Assembly: GCA_016110215.1 (NCBI GenBank)
Contig: JADWQD010000002.1
Location: 186,001 to 250,000, forward strand
Source: Capronia americana
Lineage: Eukaryota; Ascomycota; Eurotiomycetes; Chaetothyriales; Herpotrichiellaceae
Length of the DNA: 64,000 bases
Direction: 5' to 3'
Shown: positions 1 through 10,804 of the stretch, piece by piece
How the letters are laid out: the number at the start of each line of letters is the position of its first letter
Numbering within the stretch: position 1 is the first letter of the stretch
Translations under genes and position numbers: made by a program
Notes under the pieces: model-generated
Told to the model about the DNA's origin: nothing
Database searches by the model: none
What the model saw: the letters and a program-made list of their open reading frames with translations, nothing else

Positions 1-3000
1 ATTGATGCCAGGCACCATCGGTCCTTCTCGAGCTCGCCTGGCTTTACCCACTCCAAAGATCCGCGTAATGTGGCGCACAAGCCCAATGCGACGGACCCCA
101 ATCAGATGTCTTCGGTGCGCAGAGTGATGCAGCCGCCGTGTCATTATCATCTATCTCTCCGGATACTGTCACCACTATGTTTGTAAGTACGAGTAGGGCT
201 TGAGCAAAGGGCTTGCTTGATTTGTCCGTGTCGGCAACACCTCCAGTCAGTCGCGGACTCGTCGTGTAGAACGAGCCTCTTCACTCACTCGCCTCCCTTC
301 TCCGGCCTCAACCAAGAGCTTCTTGTTACAGTATGGCTCGGTCAGTGGCATGGGCACCCGGGGAAGCGGCTACCTAGTGTTCGCATGCCTCTTCCGATTG
401 AGTCCTCCAATCCGCGGCCACCGGCTCACTGCCCAGAACGAAAGGGTTCGAGGCTTTCTCAAGCTACCGGGACAGCCTAGAAAGGACTACTACGAGTACA
501 ATCTACGAAGAGTTCGTTTCAGCACCCACATGAACTTCACCCCGTGGACCGTTCAGAGTCTATAGGCGAGGCGGCGAGTGGGCGACACGTCGTTTGGGCA
601 GGACTCTCGTCCTCGATGACAATAATTTGGCCTCCGAAACATACACAAGACTCGGCGACGGGAAAGCATGGCAAGCCACGCCCACTTGGGGATACTTTTC
701 CCATGTCCTCCAAATCCAAGTCCCTACCCAGTATATTGACTTTGTGGCGCTCGGGCTTCGATTGTTCTCGTCATCTGCGAATCTGGCCGTCCGCTGTTTT
801 GTTCTCCTTTTACTACTCTCACTCAGTCAACGATCAGCGGTTTAGCACGACCTGAGCCGACACCACGTTTTTGGATGCACGATTACCTCAAGATCTGCCA
901 CAGGCCAAAGCCGCCCTTTCTGCTCTCTGCTTTCTACTACTATGCCTAATCCACGAGGGCATCTTTTTGTTTTTCGTTGTCCGGAGCCAGCCTGAACTTT
1001 GAATGTATAGCCTCGCCGCGCCGCCCCTTGGTTATCTGTACTTGTAGTTGGTAGAGCATCTGTACCTACGCTACGAGCCGTTGCAGGATTCGCAGAGGGC
1101 CTGACGCTTGTGCTGCTCACCTCGTGGCTCTCGTGCACAGAAGAAACTTTCCAGGACTCCTCCCCCCAATTACTCTGCATGAAGGTGGGTTTTGGTTCAA
1201 CTATCGATGCGAGGCCGGAAGCTGGCACGCCAATAAGGAACAGCTCCGAAGGACTCACATAACGGTGATAACGCGTGGTGGCACCAGTTGCATTTGCTCA
1301 CGGTGCAGCTACTAGAGTCTTCAAGTGTAGATGCTTCCGATGGGTGTTTCCCTTCTGACGAGCGTCGGCACATGCTCATGTGGATCATCGACAACTTCGT
1401 GGGTTATTTGCCGTCCTATGTACGTCAATTCGCAGAGATCGACATCCGGGAAAAGACATGGCGTCCGCTAAAAGTTGATTGCACCACAAGCCAACGTTTG
1501 CCTATCCTGGTAGGTAGCTAGAGCAGAGCGTTGGGTAAACATGGGAATTCTGAACGAATGGGAGGTCCAAGGAACAACCGATCTCCAGGTTGTCTTCATA
1601 CACCGTAGATCGTCAACTCGCGGGGGCCGCCGCAAGATGTCGAATGGTCTTGAGCATAGGGCTTGTCAGTGCTATGCAGCGGCACTCTCGAACCGCAAGA
1701 GCAGCACCCAAGCCCTCTACTGTTAGGCAGAGTATGTAAGTGGCTTCTCGAAGTATCTGCTGGGAGACTTTGCACGCGGTCTCTCAACGGTAATAGGGGC
1801 CAAAGCGGAAAATGAATCCTGCGCTGAATGGAAGACAATAACCTCACACGCTTCCTGTTTCATGTTACTCGGCATATCCGAATCCAAAAGTTCGCAAAGT
1901 TGGCCGTCAATTACCGCAGTACTGGGTGCCCTGGACGAGTACTGAGGTGGTGTTGAGATCTTTCGTTCCCCGACTCGTATCTTCTCCACCGGCTCCTAGC
2001 GGATGACTGAATGTTCGCTTAGGTTCCTCGTGGCGTCTGTCGATCACAACCGTTTTGGACCGTTGCTTCCAGGAGCTTCAGGCTTCAGGCAAATTCGGTG
2101 CAACTCTGGGCGTTGCAGCTGCATCGTGCCCACTTCGACTGCATGGCTCATTTTGACCAGTGCGAGCTAGCTCACAGTCCACCGCACAAATGCATCGAGT
2201 AAGTAGCTGGAGAATTACCGTCCGCACTATGCTTGTAGTGAGTACACAGTACGAGTATCATTGCAAACACGTTGAACTGCCGATCCGGCCAGCCTCGCCT
2301 CGGACCCCAGGCTATTTCAGTCAGAAGAACGTGGTGCTGATCATTTCGCTTGAGCGAAAAGGGATCGTCAGGAGGAGCAGAGGAGCTTAGGGGACCCAAA
2401 TAAACTCGCGGGGGCTTCGGCTCACTTGCATCTTGCCCAATCTTGTAGACGGTAGGCGAAATAGAGGGCCCGGCCTTTGACCACAACCAATGACGGGCAA
2501 GCCCCTTTTTGTTGGTGTTGGATGGCCTGAAACCAATTGCGTCTTTGGCTCGTGGCAATCCTGCCTGTAAGACTCTGGAGCTCGCCAAAGTATACCTAGA
2601 GGCTAGAGCATATAGTACTGCGTGCTTGAAAGGCTCGCCATCAGTAGCGTGCTCGCTGGTGCTTGAATGTCTTTCTAAGCGACATTCCAATTCTTTCTAG
2701 GCCGCAGACGATCAGCAGAGCCCCTGCCTCGTTCTGATCGAGGACAGACCAAAGTGTTCTCATTTGTGCCTTTCCGGAAGGCGCTTCAACTGAAGTTTGC
2801 GCCAGGCCGGTACGCCAGTACAGCATCCATGGACAAGTCCCAAGACTTGCTCAATACCGCTGACACAGTCGGCCTTGTCAGGAGACCAACTTACCACAGT
2901 ACAGTACGGGAGACGGGACCACCCAGCAGTCTCGCGTGGTGAGGCCGCTCCCCTTCTTTCGGCGCGGTGACGGTGCCGGCACATCATTTTAGCTGAGAAA

Positions 3001-3138
3001 CTTAGCTTGTGGCCTGAGCATATTGGCTGAAAAGAGCAACTGACTTCCGACGCGCAGAAGCGAAAAGTCGCGGCTTCAATAGATAGATCGGTTTCGCAGA
3101 AGCGAAGCGTCGCGCTTCAAGAAAAGGAACTGTGTTCT
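1..3138. other. Gene-poor stretch, no supported gene
   Basis: Only short overlapping ORFs occur on both strands, and none shows a recognisable domain or a splice structure that joins into a longer protein. Near the right end (about 3049-3122) a short motif containing CGCAGAAGCGAA occurs twice about 45 bp apart, the second time with a small hairpin potential. That part probably belongs to the 3' flank of the neighbouring chloride transporter gene. Confidence 0.5.
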
Positions 3139-5634
3139 CTATCCAGGCATTCTTTGATGATGCTGGGCGCCTGAATTCTGTTGCAAGAGACCTCTCGCTT
3201 CTTCTAGGCCCTCGTCGTCCTCCGGTTCCAGGCCAGTGTCATGAAGAGATTCCGCATTGGCATTGAAGCCTGTAGTCTTATTCCCACCTTCCGAGGCAGA
3301 CAATATCCACCAAACATCTTTCTTGGTGAGAATGCCCCTGAAAGCACCGCGTTCCACGAAGAGAAGGTGGCGAAGGCCGAGTTTCTGGAACATACTCACC
3401 GCCAGTTGCAGTGAACTACTGGCATTCAAGGTGATCGGGGTATGGTCCATCCAGGGCCGCAGATCTATACCGCGGCCTCGGGCGAGGTGCGCATGATGGA
3501 TGAAATAACATGGGGTATGTTCGTCCACGGTTTCAGTGCGAGGCACGGACGCGTTGCTGTTTCCATTCGTCACACGCTCCAGCGCGAACACCAGTTCGGC
3601 ACGGGAGATATACCCTAGGAATGTGTTATCGCGGGGCCCGTGCCGGTTTGCAGTCGTTTCATCATCTGTTTCGCTTGTCCTTTTCTTGAAAGCTACCACG
3701 GGGAAGCCGCGGTAGGAAGTTGTACGCAAAATGCTCTGCAGCGACTCGACAGTGTAAGGTCGATTGGCGTCGAAGCACTTCATCTCCTCCACTCTGGTCA
3801 TAACGCTGGAGACCAGTACATGTGGCATGTTTGGGTCGTCTTTGTTTTCCAGATAAGGATACTCTTTGAATTGGATCCAAGACTCATAGATACCTCGCGG
3901 GGAGAAGACGTCTCCAATCCATTTGGCAAGCATGACAGCAATCATCATTGGTAAGACATAGGTCAGCGCACCGGTCAATTCAAACATAATGACCACGATG
4001 GAGGCCGTCATTCTTGTTACCCCAGCCAGGGCTGATGCAGCACCGACAATAGCATATGTTCCAGGGGTGACACAGAGACCCTCCGCTTCGCATGTAGCGA
4101 AGATGAAGGACGTCGAGAAGTGCTTGTGTAATAGCTCCACGATGACTCCCAGTCCTCGTCCATAGAGAGCGCCAATTGCCAAGGTAGGCAATATAATGCC
4201 CGCTGGTATCTCCAGACCAAAGGTAATGCTTGCAAGGAGAAATCCCAATTGAGATGCAGCTATCAAGAGCCAGACCATCGACAAAGCTCCCCCTGTTGTG
4301 GCCCGGCAGAGACCGAAGATGTCGTTGTTGCCGATAGTGTCGCACTCTGCGAAAAGATAGTAGACGAGTTCAGACATCTGGGCTCTCATGAAGAGATTAG
4401 GATAGTTGACAACTGCCGATATCGCAGAGACAACCAGCACTTCCAGAACTGGCCGGTCCCGGAAGGGGTATGCTTGCGACTTACGCAACCGCGCCATGAA
4501 CATGTTCAACTTGATGAACAAGCCGCCATATATCCCACCGATGACCCCGAGCAATGTGAATGGTACCAGCTCGAAACCGTGCCAGCTTGTGGTGTAGGTA
4601 ACCTGGTAGAGCACGATCTTTCCGGTGTGAAAGGGGTTCAGCGCTTGGAGCGTCACCGCCGCGACCATAGCACAAACAAACGACTGCCACATCGTCTTGT
4701 CGGGGAAGTAATAGGATAGCTGCTCGAGTGAGAACAGAACGCCTCCTATGGGCGCACCAAAGGCAACCGAGATCCCCGACGCAGCTGCCGCAGAGAGAAC
4801 CTCTCGCTTTCTGGCTTCATTCTGGCTGAGTGACTCGAACGGCTTCATGATGATATTCGCGCAGCAGCAAGCCAGATGAACAAAGGGGCCTTCTTTGCCC
4901 AGCCACATTCCTGACGACACTGCCAGTGTCAGGCCAAGCGACTTGGTGACCAAGGTCCAGGTTCCGAGGAAGCGTCTAATGACGAAGCCGCCCAAGACCG
5001 TCTTAATCTCTGGTATACCGCTGTGTTTGGCGTATGTAGAAAAGTTCTTGACCAGCACTGCGGCGGAAACGGCGAATAAGATGGAGAAGATGATGAAGAA
5101 GGCATAACCCATCACGAACTGACCTGCCTTGGCTCGAATACCCAGTGCCTCTGGCCAGGGCGTCCAATCCTGACATTGAGCGAACTCATCGTGGCCCCAG
5201 CAGCAGAACTGCTTGTTGAGGTAGAAGTCACCACCTCCCACACCTTTCTTGCAATAGCCCGTTTTGATGTCTCCAAGCCAGTCCGAGGCGATGTTGATGA
5301 ATGCGGCTACACATCCAACAGCTATGCCGCTGGCGATGAGCACAACCCAGACTTGGCTTGCATCCAGTAGTTGTCTCACATTCCCGACAAAACCCTGGTG
5401 GACAGCCAGCAACTTCCGCAGCCGTTGCCGCTCCTTTGTATATTCGTAGATCCAGTCGATCCCCGTCAGGTCATCGTACCCAACTCGTCTGCCAGGTCCC
5501 TCGACGTACCAGTCGGGAGGCACGTCCTGTTTTCGATCCGTGTCCTCGGCGCCCTGCATAGGCTCGAGTTCAGCGGACTGCGTAGCTGGGAACGTCTTGC
5601 TGGAAGACGACGGCGCAGAAAGGCGAGGGTTCAT
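3139..5634 (-). CDS. CLC-family chloride channel / chloride-proton antiporter
   Basis: An uninterrupted 831-residue CLC protein of the Gef1/CLC-3,4,5 type, expected in endomembranes and involved in chloride and pH/copper homeostasis. A cytosolic N-terminus (1-95) is followed by the membrane core: the chloride-coordinating SGIPE motif at residues 205-209, the GKEGP motif at 246-250 with gating Glu248, and the segment FSLEQLSYYF at 301-310. Two CBS domains follow at about 590-660 and 728-781. In 2Cl-/H+ exchangers of this subfamily the position after FSLE is the 'proton glutamate'; here it is Gln305. Ser (not Pro) in SGIPE points to chloride rather than nitrate preference. Length and domain order are normal. 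The ATG at 5634 is the first in frame. The family assignment is certain; transport mode is not. Confidence 0.95.
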   Translation of the reverse strand: MNPRLSAPSSSSKTFPATQSAELEPMQGAEDTDRKQDVPPDWYVEGPGRRVGYDDLTGIDWIYEYTKERQRLRKLLAVHQGFVGNVRQLLDASQVWVVLIASGIAVGCVAAFINIASDWLGDIKTGYCKKGVGGGDFYLNKQFCCWGHDEFAQCQDWTPWPEALGIRAKAGQFVMGYAFFIIFSILFAVSAAVLVKNFSTYAKHSGIPEIKTVLGGFVIRRFLGTWTLVTKSLGLTLAVSSGMWLGKEGPFVHLACCCANIIMKPFESLSQNEARKREVLSAAAASGISVAFGAPIGGVLFSLEQLSYYFPDKTMWQSFVCAMVAAVTLQALNPFHTGKIVLYQVTYTTSWHGFELVPFTLLGVIGGIYGGLFIKLNMFMARLRKSQAYPFRDRPVLEVLVVSAISAVVNYPNLFMRAQMSELVYYLFAECDTIGNNDIFGLCRATTGGALSMVWLLIAASQLGFLLASITFGLEIPAGIILPTLAIGALYGRGLGVIVELLHKHFSTSFIFATCEAEGLCVTPGTYAIVGAASALAGVTRMTASIVVIMFELTGALTYVLPMMIAVMLAKWIGDVFSPRGIYESWIQFKEYPYLENKDDPNMPHVLVSSVMTRVEEMKCFDANRPYTVESLQSILRTTSYRGFPVVAFKKRTSETDDETTANRHGPRDNTFLGYISRAELVFALERVTNGNSNASVPRTETVDEHTPCYFIHHAHLARGRGIDLRPWMDHTPITLNASSSLQLAVSMFQKLGLRHLLFVERGAFRGILTKKDVWWILSASEGGNKTTGFNANAESLHDTGLEPEDDEGLEEARGLLQQNSGAQHHQRMPG

Positions 5635-7441
5635 AGGTAGGCCGCCTGGTACTGAGTCGTGCGGCCTTGGATTGACCGTCAGTTGTGGCTAAAGATCCAA
5701 TGTTCATAGACCTACCTCAAAGATAAATCGGCCGCATCGTCTCCGCTCAGCAGGTCGAGATCGCTCTCGTCACCGTCATCGTTCGCCATGTCGGGGTTGC
5801 CTGAGGAATTCCAAGGCAGTCCTAAGATGGAGAAAGGCACTCATCCTCCCCGAGAACTCGGTATCCTCAGTCAAACTGGCCTGTGATAGACGCTGCAGCC
5901 ATGCCCCAAATCCGGGGACGGAGGAAGGAGCCTACACGAGCGGACGCGACAGTCTTGGCGGTCCGAACAGAGAAAGCTGCTCACGCCGCTTTTACCTACA
6001 GTGCACCCACCCGCGCAAGGAGTTTCAACGACTCCCGTCATGAACAGGCCGAAAACCAGATTACCGAAGAAGCATTTGGTCGATTCGTCTCACAATGACT
6101 GAGAGCCGTCATTGACGGTCTGGCAGGCGCATGCAAGGGCGAGTATTCAGATGGCTTTCACTTTCGTCGCCTCACGACCGTCCAATGTTGCTTGCTTCCC
6201 CTCGTTTCAAGTTGGCTCTTTGCAGTCGATGGAGCGCTGATCTTTGAGCATCCTTCCTCCCTCAGGCCAGGAGTCGTGTCAGGAAACGCTTCCTACGAAA
6301 CCGCTGACTCTTATCCCCAGTCTCAGCCCAGTCGCATCCTATGCACCCCGCAAGGTAGACAGGTAACTTACAGTAGCTCAGCCACTCACTGCCATAGCTC
6401 GACCACGACACCTGAACTCACCTTGTGTCCAAGGAACAATACGGCCCGTTCACCGTCAAATGTGCCATCTGCTCGGAAATAACGACGAGAGCCGGATGAA
6501 TGATCATTGGTGAGGAAATCTTTCGTCATGGTGTGGCGGAGGAGAGTTGGGCTATGCACTGGTTGCGATCCAATCGTTAGTGCAAGAGTCTTTTCGTTCT
6601 TCGTCTGGCACTGCTGCTAGGCTCGATCACTTCCATGGTACTCTTCGTGGATACAGTCAACGAGATTCCGGATCGGTCGCACCTATTCCTTCTTAGGCCG
6701 GGAGCCGGTGCCATGGCTTAGTCTCGCACAGGAGTCTTCAGCCTCGACCCAAATCCAACAGGCGAAGCACAAGATTGTCTCATGACTGAAGATCTGTTTG
6801 ACCGCATCTAACATCACTTGAACCCGTTCTGGGGCATTGCACAAGACCAGCTCTGTGCTTCGGCTGCTGCAGGTCCTAAATATGTCTGAGTTCGGAAATT
6901 CGAAGGCGTACAGAAGCGCAAGCAAGGTACCGTTCATGGACAATTACTTCAGTCTTGTGAAAGAGGCGGTGCTAATCTGCCGGGATGTTGGCATATCCAT
7001 CAACCATAGGGACGAACGCTGGGTCCTGGTGCCCCGAGACACAATATCTGAGAACATGAGGATACTTGAAACCTCGTTGGGTCAACAAGATCTTGCGAAG
7101 GTACCGCCGATTGATACATTCACACCTTTCACCCAATCGTCTGTTAAATCGGAACCAACCGTTGCACCATCGCCGTACTGGGAATCCAGATGAAGATGAC
7201 CAGGGAGGCAGGCTTTCCTCAAAGCTGTTGGCCACGACCACGACACCTTCTCGTATAATCTGCCACCATCGAACTGCAACGTCTATCCTCTCGTCTCTGC
7301 AAAGCTCGGACTGCTACTGCACTGGATTTCGAAGTCCTGCAACGATGCATTCTATTGATTTGAATGCTTCTCATCAAGGCCACAATTACACAGAATATCG
7401 GTTAATATAATCGAACAAAGATCGAAAACATGTTGACGCCA
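5635..7441. other. Intergenic, no supported gene
   Basis: This holds the promoter side of the chloride transporter gene and the 3' side of the SDR gene. ORFs of 60-118 codons are present, but they overlap antisense ORFs, lack recognisable motifs and cannot be joined by splice sites into a convincing protein. The longest (about 6837-7193, + strand) has a weak resemblance to nothing I recognise. Confidence 0.5.
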
Positions 7442-8471
7442 TCACCGAACCCACCCTTCCTTCCTCATCACCTCCCTAGTCCACTCCTCCAACCTCTTTG
7501 CAAGCTCCCTATCTTTCGCCGCACCGCTCTGCCACCTTGGCTCCCCAAACCGCCGAGAAATTTCGATATAGGCCCCGCTCTGCTCCGGCTTCATATCCTG
7601 ACTGGCCGCACAGAACAAACTGCTCCACGACCCCTTATCGGCAGGCCACATCAATCCAAACATGCGTAAGGCCGATAAAACACTCGTGATGCCTGACCCC
7701 GACTGCCCCACCGATGTGGCGAGGTTCGTCTCGACCAGACCTGGATGAACGGACGAGACCCAGATCTCGCCCTCCCGATTCCGCACACTGGGCGAGCCGG
7801 GGCCGTATCTCTCGTGCAGGGTCTTGGTGTGCAGAATGTTGGCGAGCTTGCTCTGTCCGTAGCGCGACCACGGGCCGCTCTTCTTGAGCGATAGGTCCTT
7901 GAAATTTATGCCGCCCTTGGGTGCGCCCAAATGGCCAGATGAAGTGAGGTTGACGATGCGGACGCTGCCGGGAGGAAGAGTCTTGGCAGTCTGCAGCATC
8001 AGAGGAAGCAGGTGCTCCGTCAAAACCCAGTGCGCGAGGTAGTTGGTCTGCCATTGGGCCTCGTGGCCATCTTTGGTCATTTCGAAGGGCGTTGCCATGA
8101 TGCCTGCGTTGTTGACCAGGCCGTGCAGAGCTGTTTCGAGGGTCAGGAAGCGCTTGGCGGCCGCGACGACGCTGGTGAGGTCCATGAGGTCCATTTGCAG
8201 GAGGTCGATGTTGGCTGAGGGGTGCATTCTCTTGATGTCGAGGATGGCTGCTGTACCCTTCTCGGGGGACCGAGCGCACATGTAAACGTGGGCGCCGTGT
8301 TCTGCCAGATGGGCTACGGTGTAGTAGCCTCTGTGAGTTGGTGAGATCAGCAATCAGCGCTTCGTGTGAGCGGGGAGACGGGAGAGGTGAGACTCACATG
8401 CCAGAATTCCCACCTGTGACTATGAATACTTTGCCCTTTAGGTCGGGCAGAGTGTCGGGATGGAAAGCCAT
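7442..8471 (-). CDS. Short-chain dehydrogenase/reductase, retinol dehydrogenase/WWOX-like
   Basis: Two exons, 8471-8398 and 8330-7442, separated by a 67-nt intron with a GTGAGT donor and CAG acceptor, give a 320-residue SDR. Splicing restores the cofactor motif TGGNSGIG at residues 19-26, which is split by the intron. NNAG is at 98-101, the catalytic Ser lies near 155-156, and YGQSK supplies Tyr182 and Lys186. The layout is that of the retinol-dehydrogenase/WW-domain-oxidoreductase type of classical SDR, NAD(P)-dependent enzymes acting on alcohols or carbonyls. No signal peptide or membrane anchor is evident. The substrate cannot be read from the sequence, and the neighbours give no pathway hint. 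Confidence 0.9.
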
Positions 8472-9059
8472 GATCACAACGATACTGAAGTCAATGTGTG
8501 AAGGTGAGCTGTAACACGAAGAAACCGATCACTCGACGTCTTGGATTACGTCCGATCTCTGTAATGATGTGAAAAGATGCGCGTCAAAATCAAGGTGTTG
8601 CTACGATCTTTATAGTATTGCTCGAGCATCAGATATGTGAGCAGGCTGTATGGTCCTTGGACCAATAACCTTGGGCATTGAAGAGACGGACCAATGGGAG
8701 AATTGAGTGAGCCAACTGCATGAAGCGTGGGGCGCACTGCCGAATCACTAGCACTGTTCAAATGCCAAGGGTTAATATAATATCGTGATATCATTGGTCA
8801 CTATCAGTGAGTCTAACTTCATCAGGTATAGTGGCATGCAACCCGCTCACATTATGGGACCGGGACCATCGAGCCCCAGACTTCACACAGGCACCCGTTG
8901 ATTGACAAACCCAACTTCATGATTTTCCGAGTGTGTTTATCTGCGCCTCAGTGGCGGAATAGTAGGCATATCATTGTGAGCAGGCTGCATGAAGTGCCTT
9001 GCGCCTAGTCGTCACCAATTTCATCATCACCGCAAGTGCAACATCCGTCCGCTGGCATC
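8472..9059. other. Intergenic between divergent SDR and bZIP genes
   Basis: About 590 bp shared by two divergently transcribed genes and presumably carrying both promoters. No ORF with support and no clear operator motif was identified. Confidence 0.5.
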
Positions 9060-10118
9060 ATGCCGATAATTCGGACGTACCAGCCTGCAGATTTGACAGC
9101 GCCATGCATACAGCTGGAGTCGATGCCACAATTGGCCGAGGTATGTCCTAGGGCGCCTTGAGTAACCAAAGCGGCATGACTTGCTCATCACGTACAGGCG
9201 AGAAGGAGGGAAGACGACTGGACTGGGACCAATGATGCCGCAGCACGCAGACGGGCACAGACTAGACTCAACACAAGGGCATACCGTAAGTAAACCCCTG
9301 TTTCCCTTTGGTCCAAACCAGGATACAGAACCAGTTCGATCAAGAATTACCCAATCATCGAACCTAACGGTCCAGTAGGGAAACGAAAAGCCCTAGCAAA
9401 GAAAGGCGAAGTATCTAGTCCCGCAACCGGGACACAGATCAAATCAGAAACGCTACTGGAATACTGGGACGTTGGGCAGCAATCCGTCTCCATCGCCCCG
9501 GCATCCCATATCAAGCACGTATACAATGCGAGGAAACCTTTGCTGCCGGAAAAACCCGGAAAAGCGCAGTTTAACATTGTCTTCCCTCTCTGCCCGGACC
9601 ACCTCATCACACTCCTCCAATTCAACGCCCTCCGCGCCCTGGCCGTCAACCGCACTCTAATCTCAGGCATCCTTGTCACGCCGCTCGACTGTGGTGAGGA
9701 AGTGATCCACGTCATCCCCTACCCCACCAAGCCCGGACTACTCCCTCCATCACTCCTCCCCACCACCCTTCAACAGACGGTGCCGCACGGCGACTGGGTC
9801 GATATGTTCCCGTGTCCCGAGGGACGAGACCGCCTGATCCGGGCCGCCGGCACCTTCGACGAGGACGAGCTGTGGGCCGACTGCATCGGCGGGTTGTACG
9901 AGGGCTTTCCCGACGACGAGGTCGAGCGACGCGGCATCATTGCGTGGTCGCCACCCTGGGACATCACGGGGTGGGAGATGTCGGAAGGGTTTCTGAGGAA
10001 ATGGGGTTGGTTGTTTAAGGGCTTGCGGGGGCCATTAGAGGCGACGAACCGGTGGCGGATACAGAGAGGCGAGGAGCCCTTTGTTCATGATGACTGCACG
10101 TCACATGCAAGTGTGTGA
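9060..10118 (+). CDS. bZIP-like transcription factor with C-terminal DUF3425 domain
   Basis: Three exons (9060-9140, 9198-9285, 9322-10118) give 321 residues. Exon 2 encodes the DDWTG segment followed by a basic region (RRRAQTRLNTRAY) typical of fungal bZIP/DUF3425 regulators; the second intron falls inside this basic region. The C-terminal part has the DUF3425 hallmarks LLQFNALRALAVNR and, near the end, a Trp-rich GWEMSEGFLRKWGW motif. Such proteins are nuclear regulators of undefined targets. The first intron is 56 nt. The second (GTAAGT...CCAG) is only 36 nt but is required, because read-through meets a stop at once, and the two later acceptor candidates give the wrong frame. No long leucine zipper follows the basic region, which is common in this family. 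Confidence 0.82.
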
Positions 10119-10804
10119 TCTTTGTGTTGTGCGGTTGTTTTGTTCGTAGCTGAATGTTTAAGGCATTGGAAAGTACGGAGTATTCTTACACCTGGAATGG
10201 CCCACCCTTTTTTTTCGCCCATACATGCGGTACTGCAAGAAAGCGAACAATCAGTCAAGTCGGCAGAAACCAGTATCACCATCCATCCATCCATCCAGCC
10301 CATCCCATTGCACGGGACGGACTCGACCCCTCACCTCCACCATAATTTCAATCTAGAAGCAAGTTCATAAAGTAGATTTTTCATTTCATGTACATAGTCA
10401 TCGTGTCACCTGACCATGGACGACGCTTCCCGGGTTGAGTAAGGGAGACTTCCCAAATTCCAAGTAGCGCGGAAGTATCCTGACCAGGAGACTGTATGAT
10501 GTCGGCGATGAGACAATTTCGAGAAACAGACGATTCTTTACTCTAGGATCTGGCGCGCATTCACCCATAACCCTGATAAGACGTGAGTGGTTGCTCTGAT
10601 AATAAGAGGGGGAGGGAGTCGCGCAGGCGCGTTTGGCGCGATTTGGTTGGTCCACCTTTTCCGTGCTCGGCCTTGGCAAGGCCGACATTCAGCCTTGCCA
10701 ACGCCAACTAAATTTTGTCCGCCGCATTTACACGACGTACTTGTGTTCTGTCGCCTTTGCTTGCCGCAATCACCATCCTCGATCCTCCCTCGCATCCCTT
10801 GCAA
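10119..10804. other. Intergenic upstream of CCT8
   Basis: Contains a CCAT microsatellite at about 10271-10292 and presumably the CCT8 promoter. No gene is supported. Confidence 0.5.

Noticed and set aside
7635..8105. 214-codon minus-strand ORF overlapping the SDR at 7442-8471
   Set aside because: It is the alternate frame of the SDR exon, with Arg/Pro-rich composition typical of a shadow.
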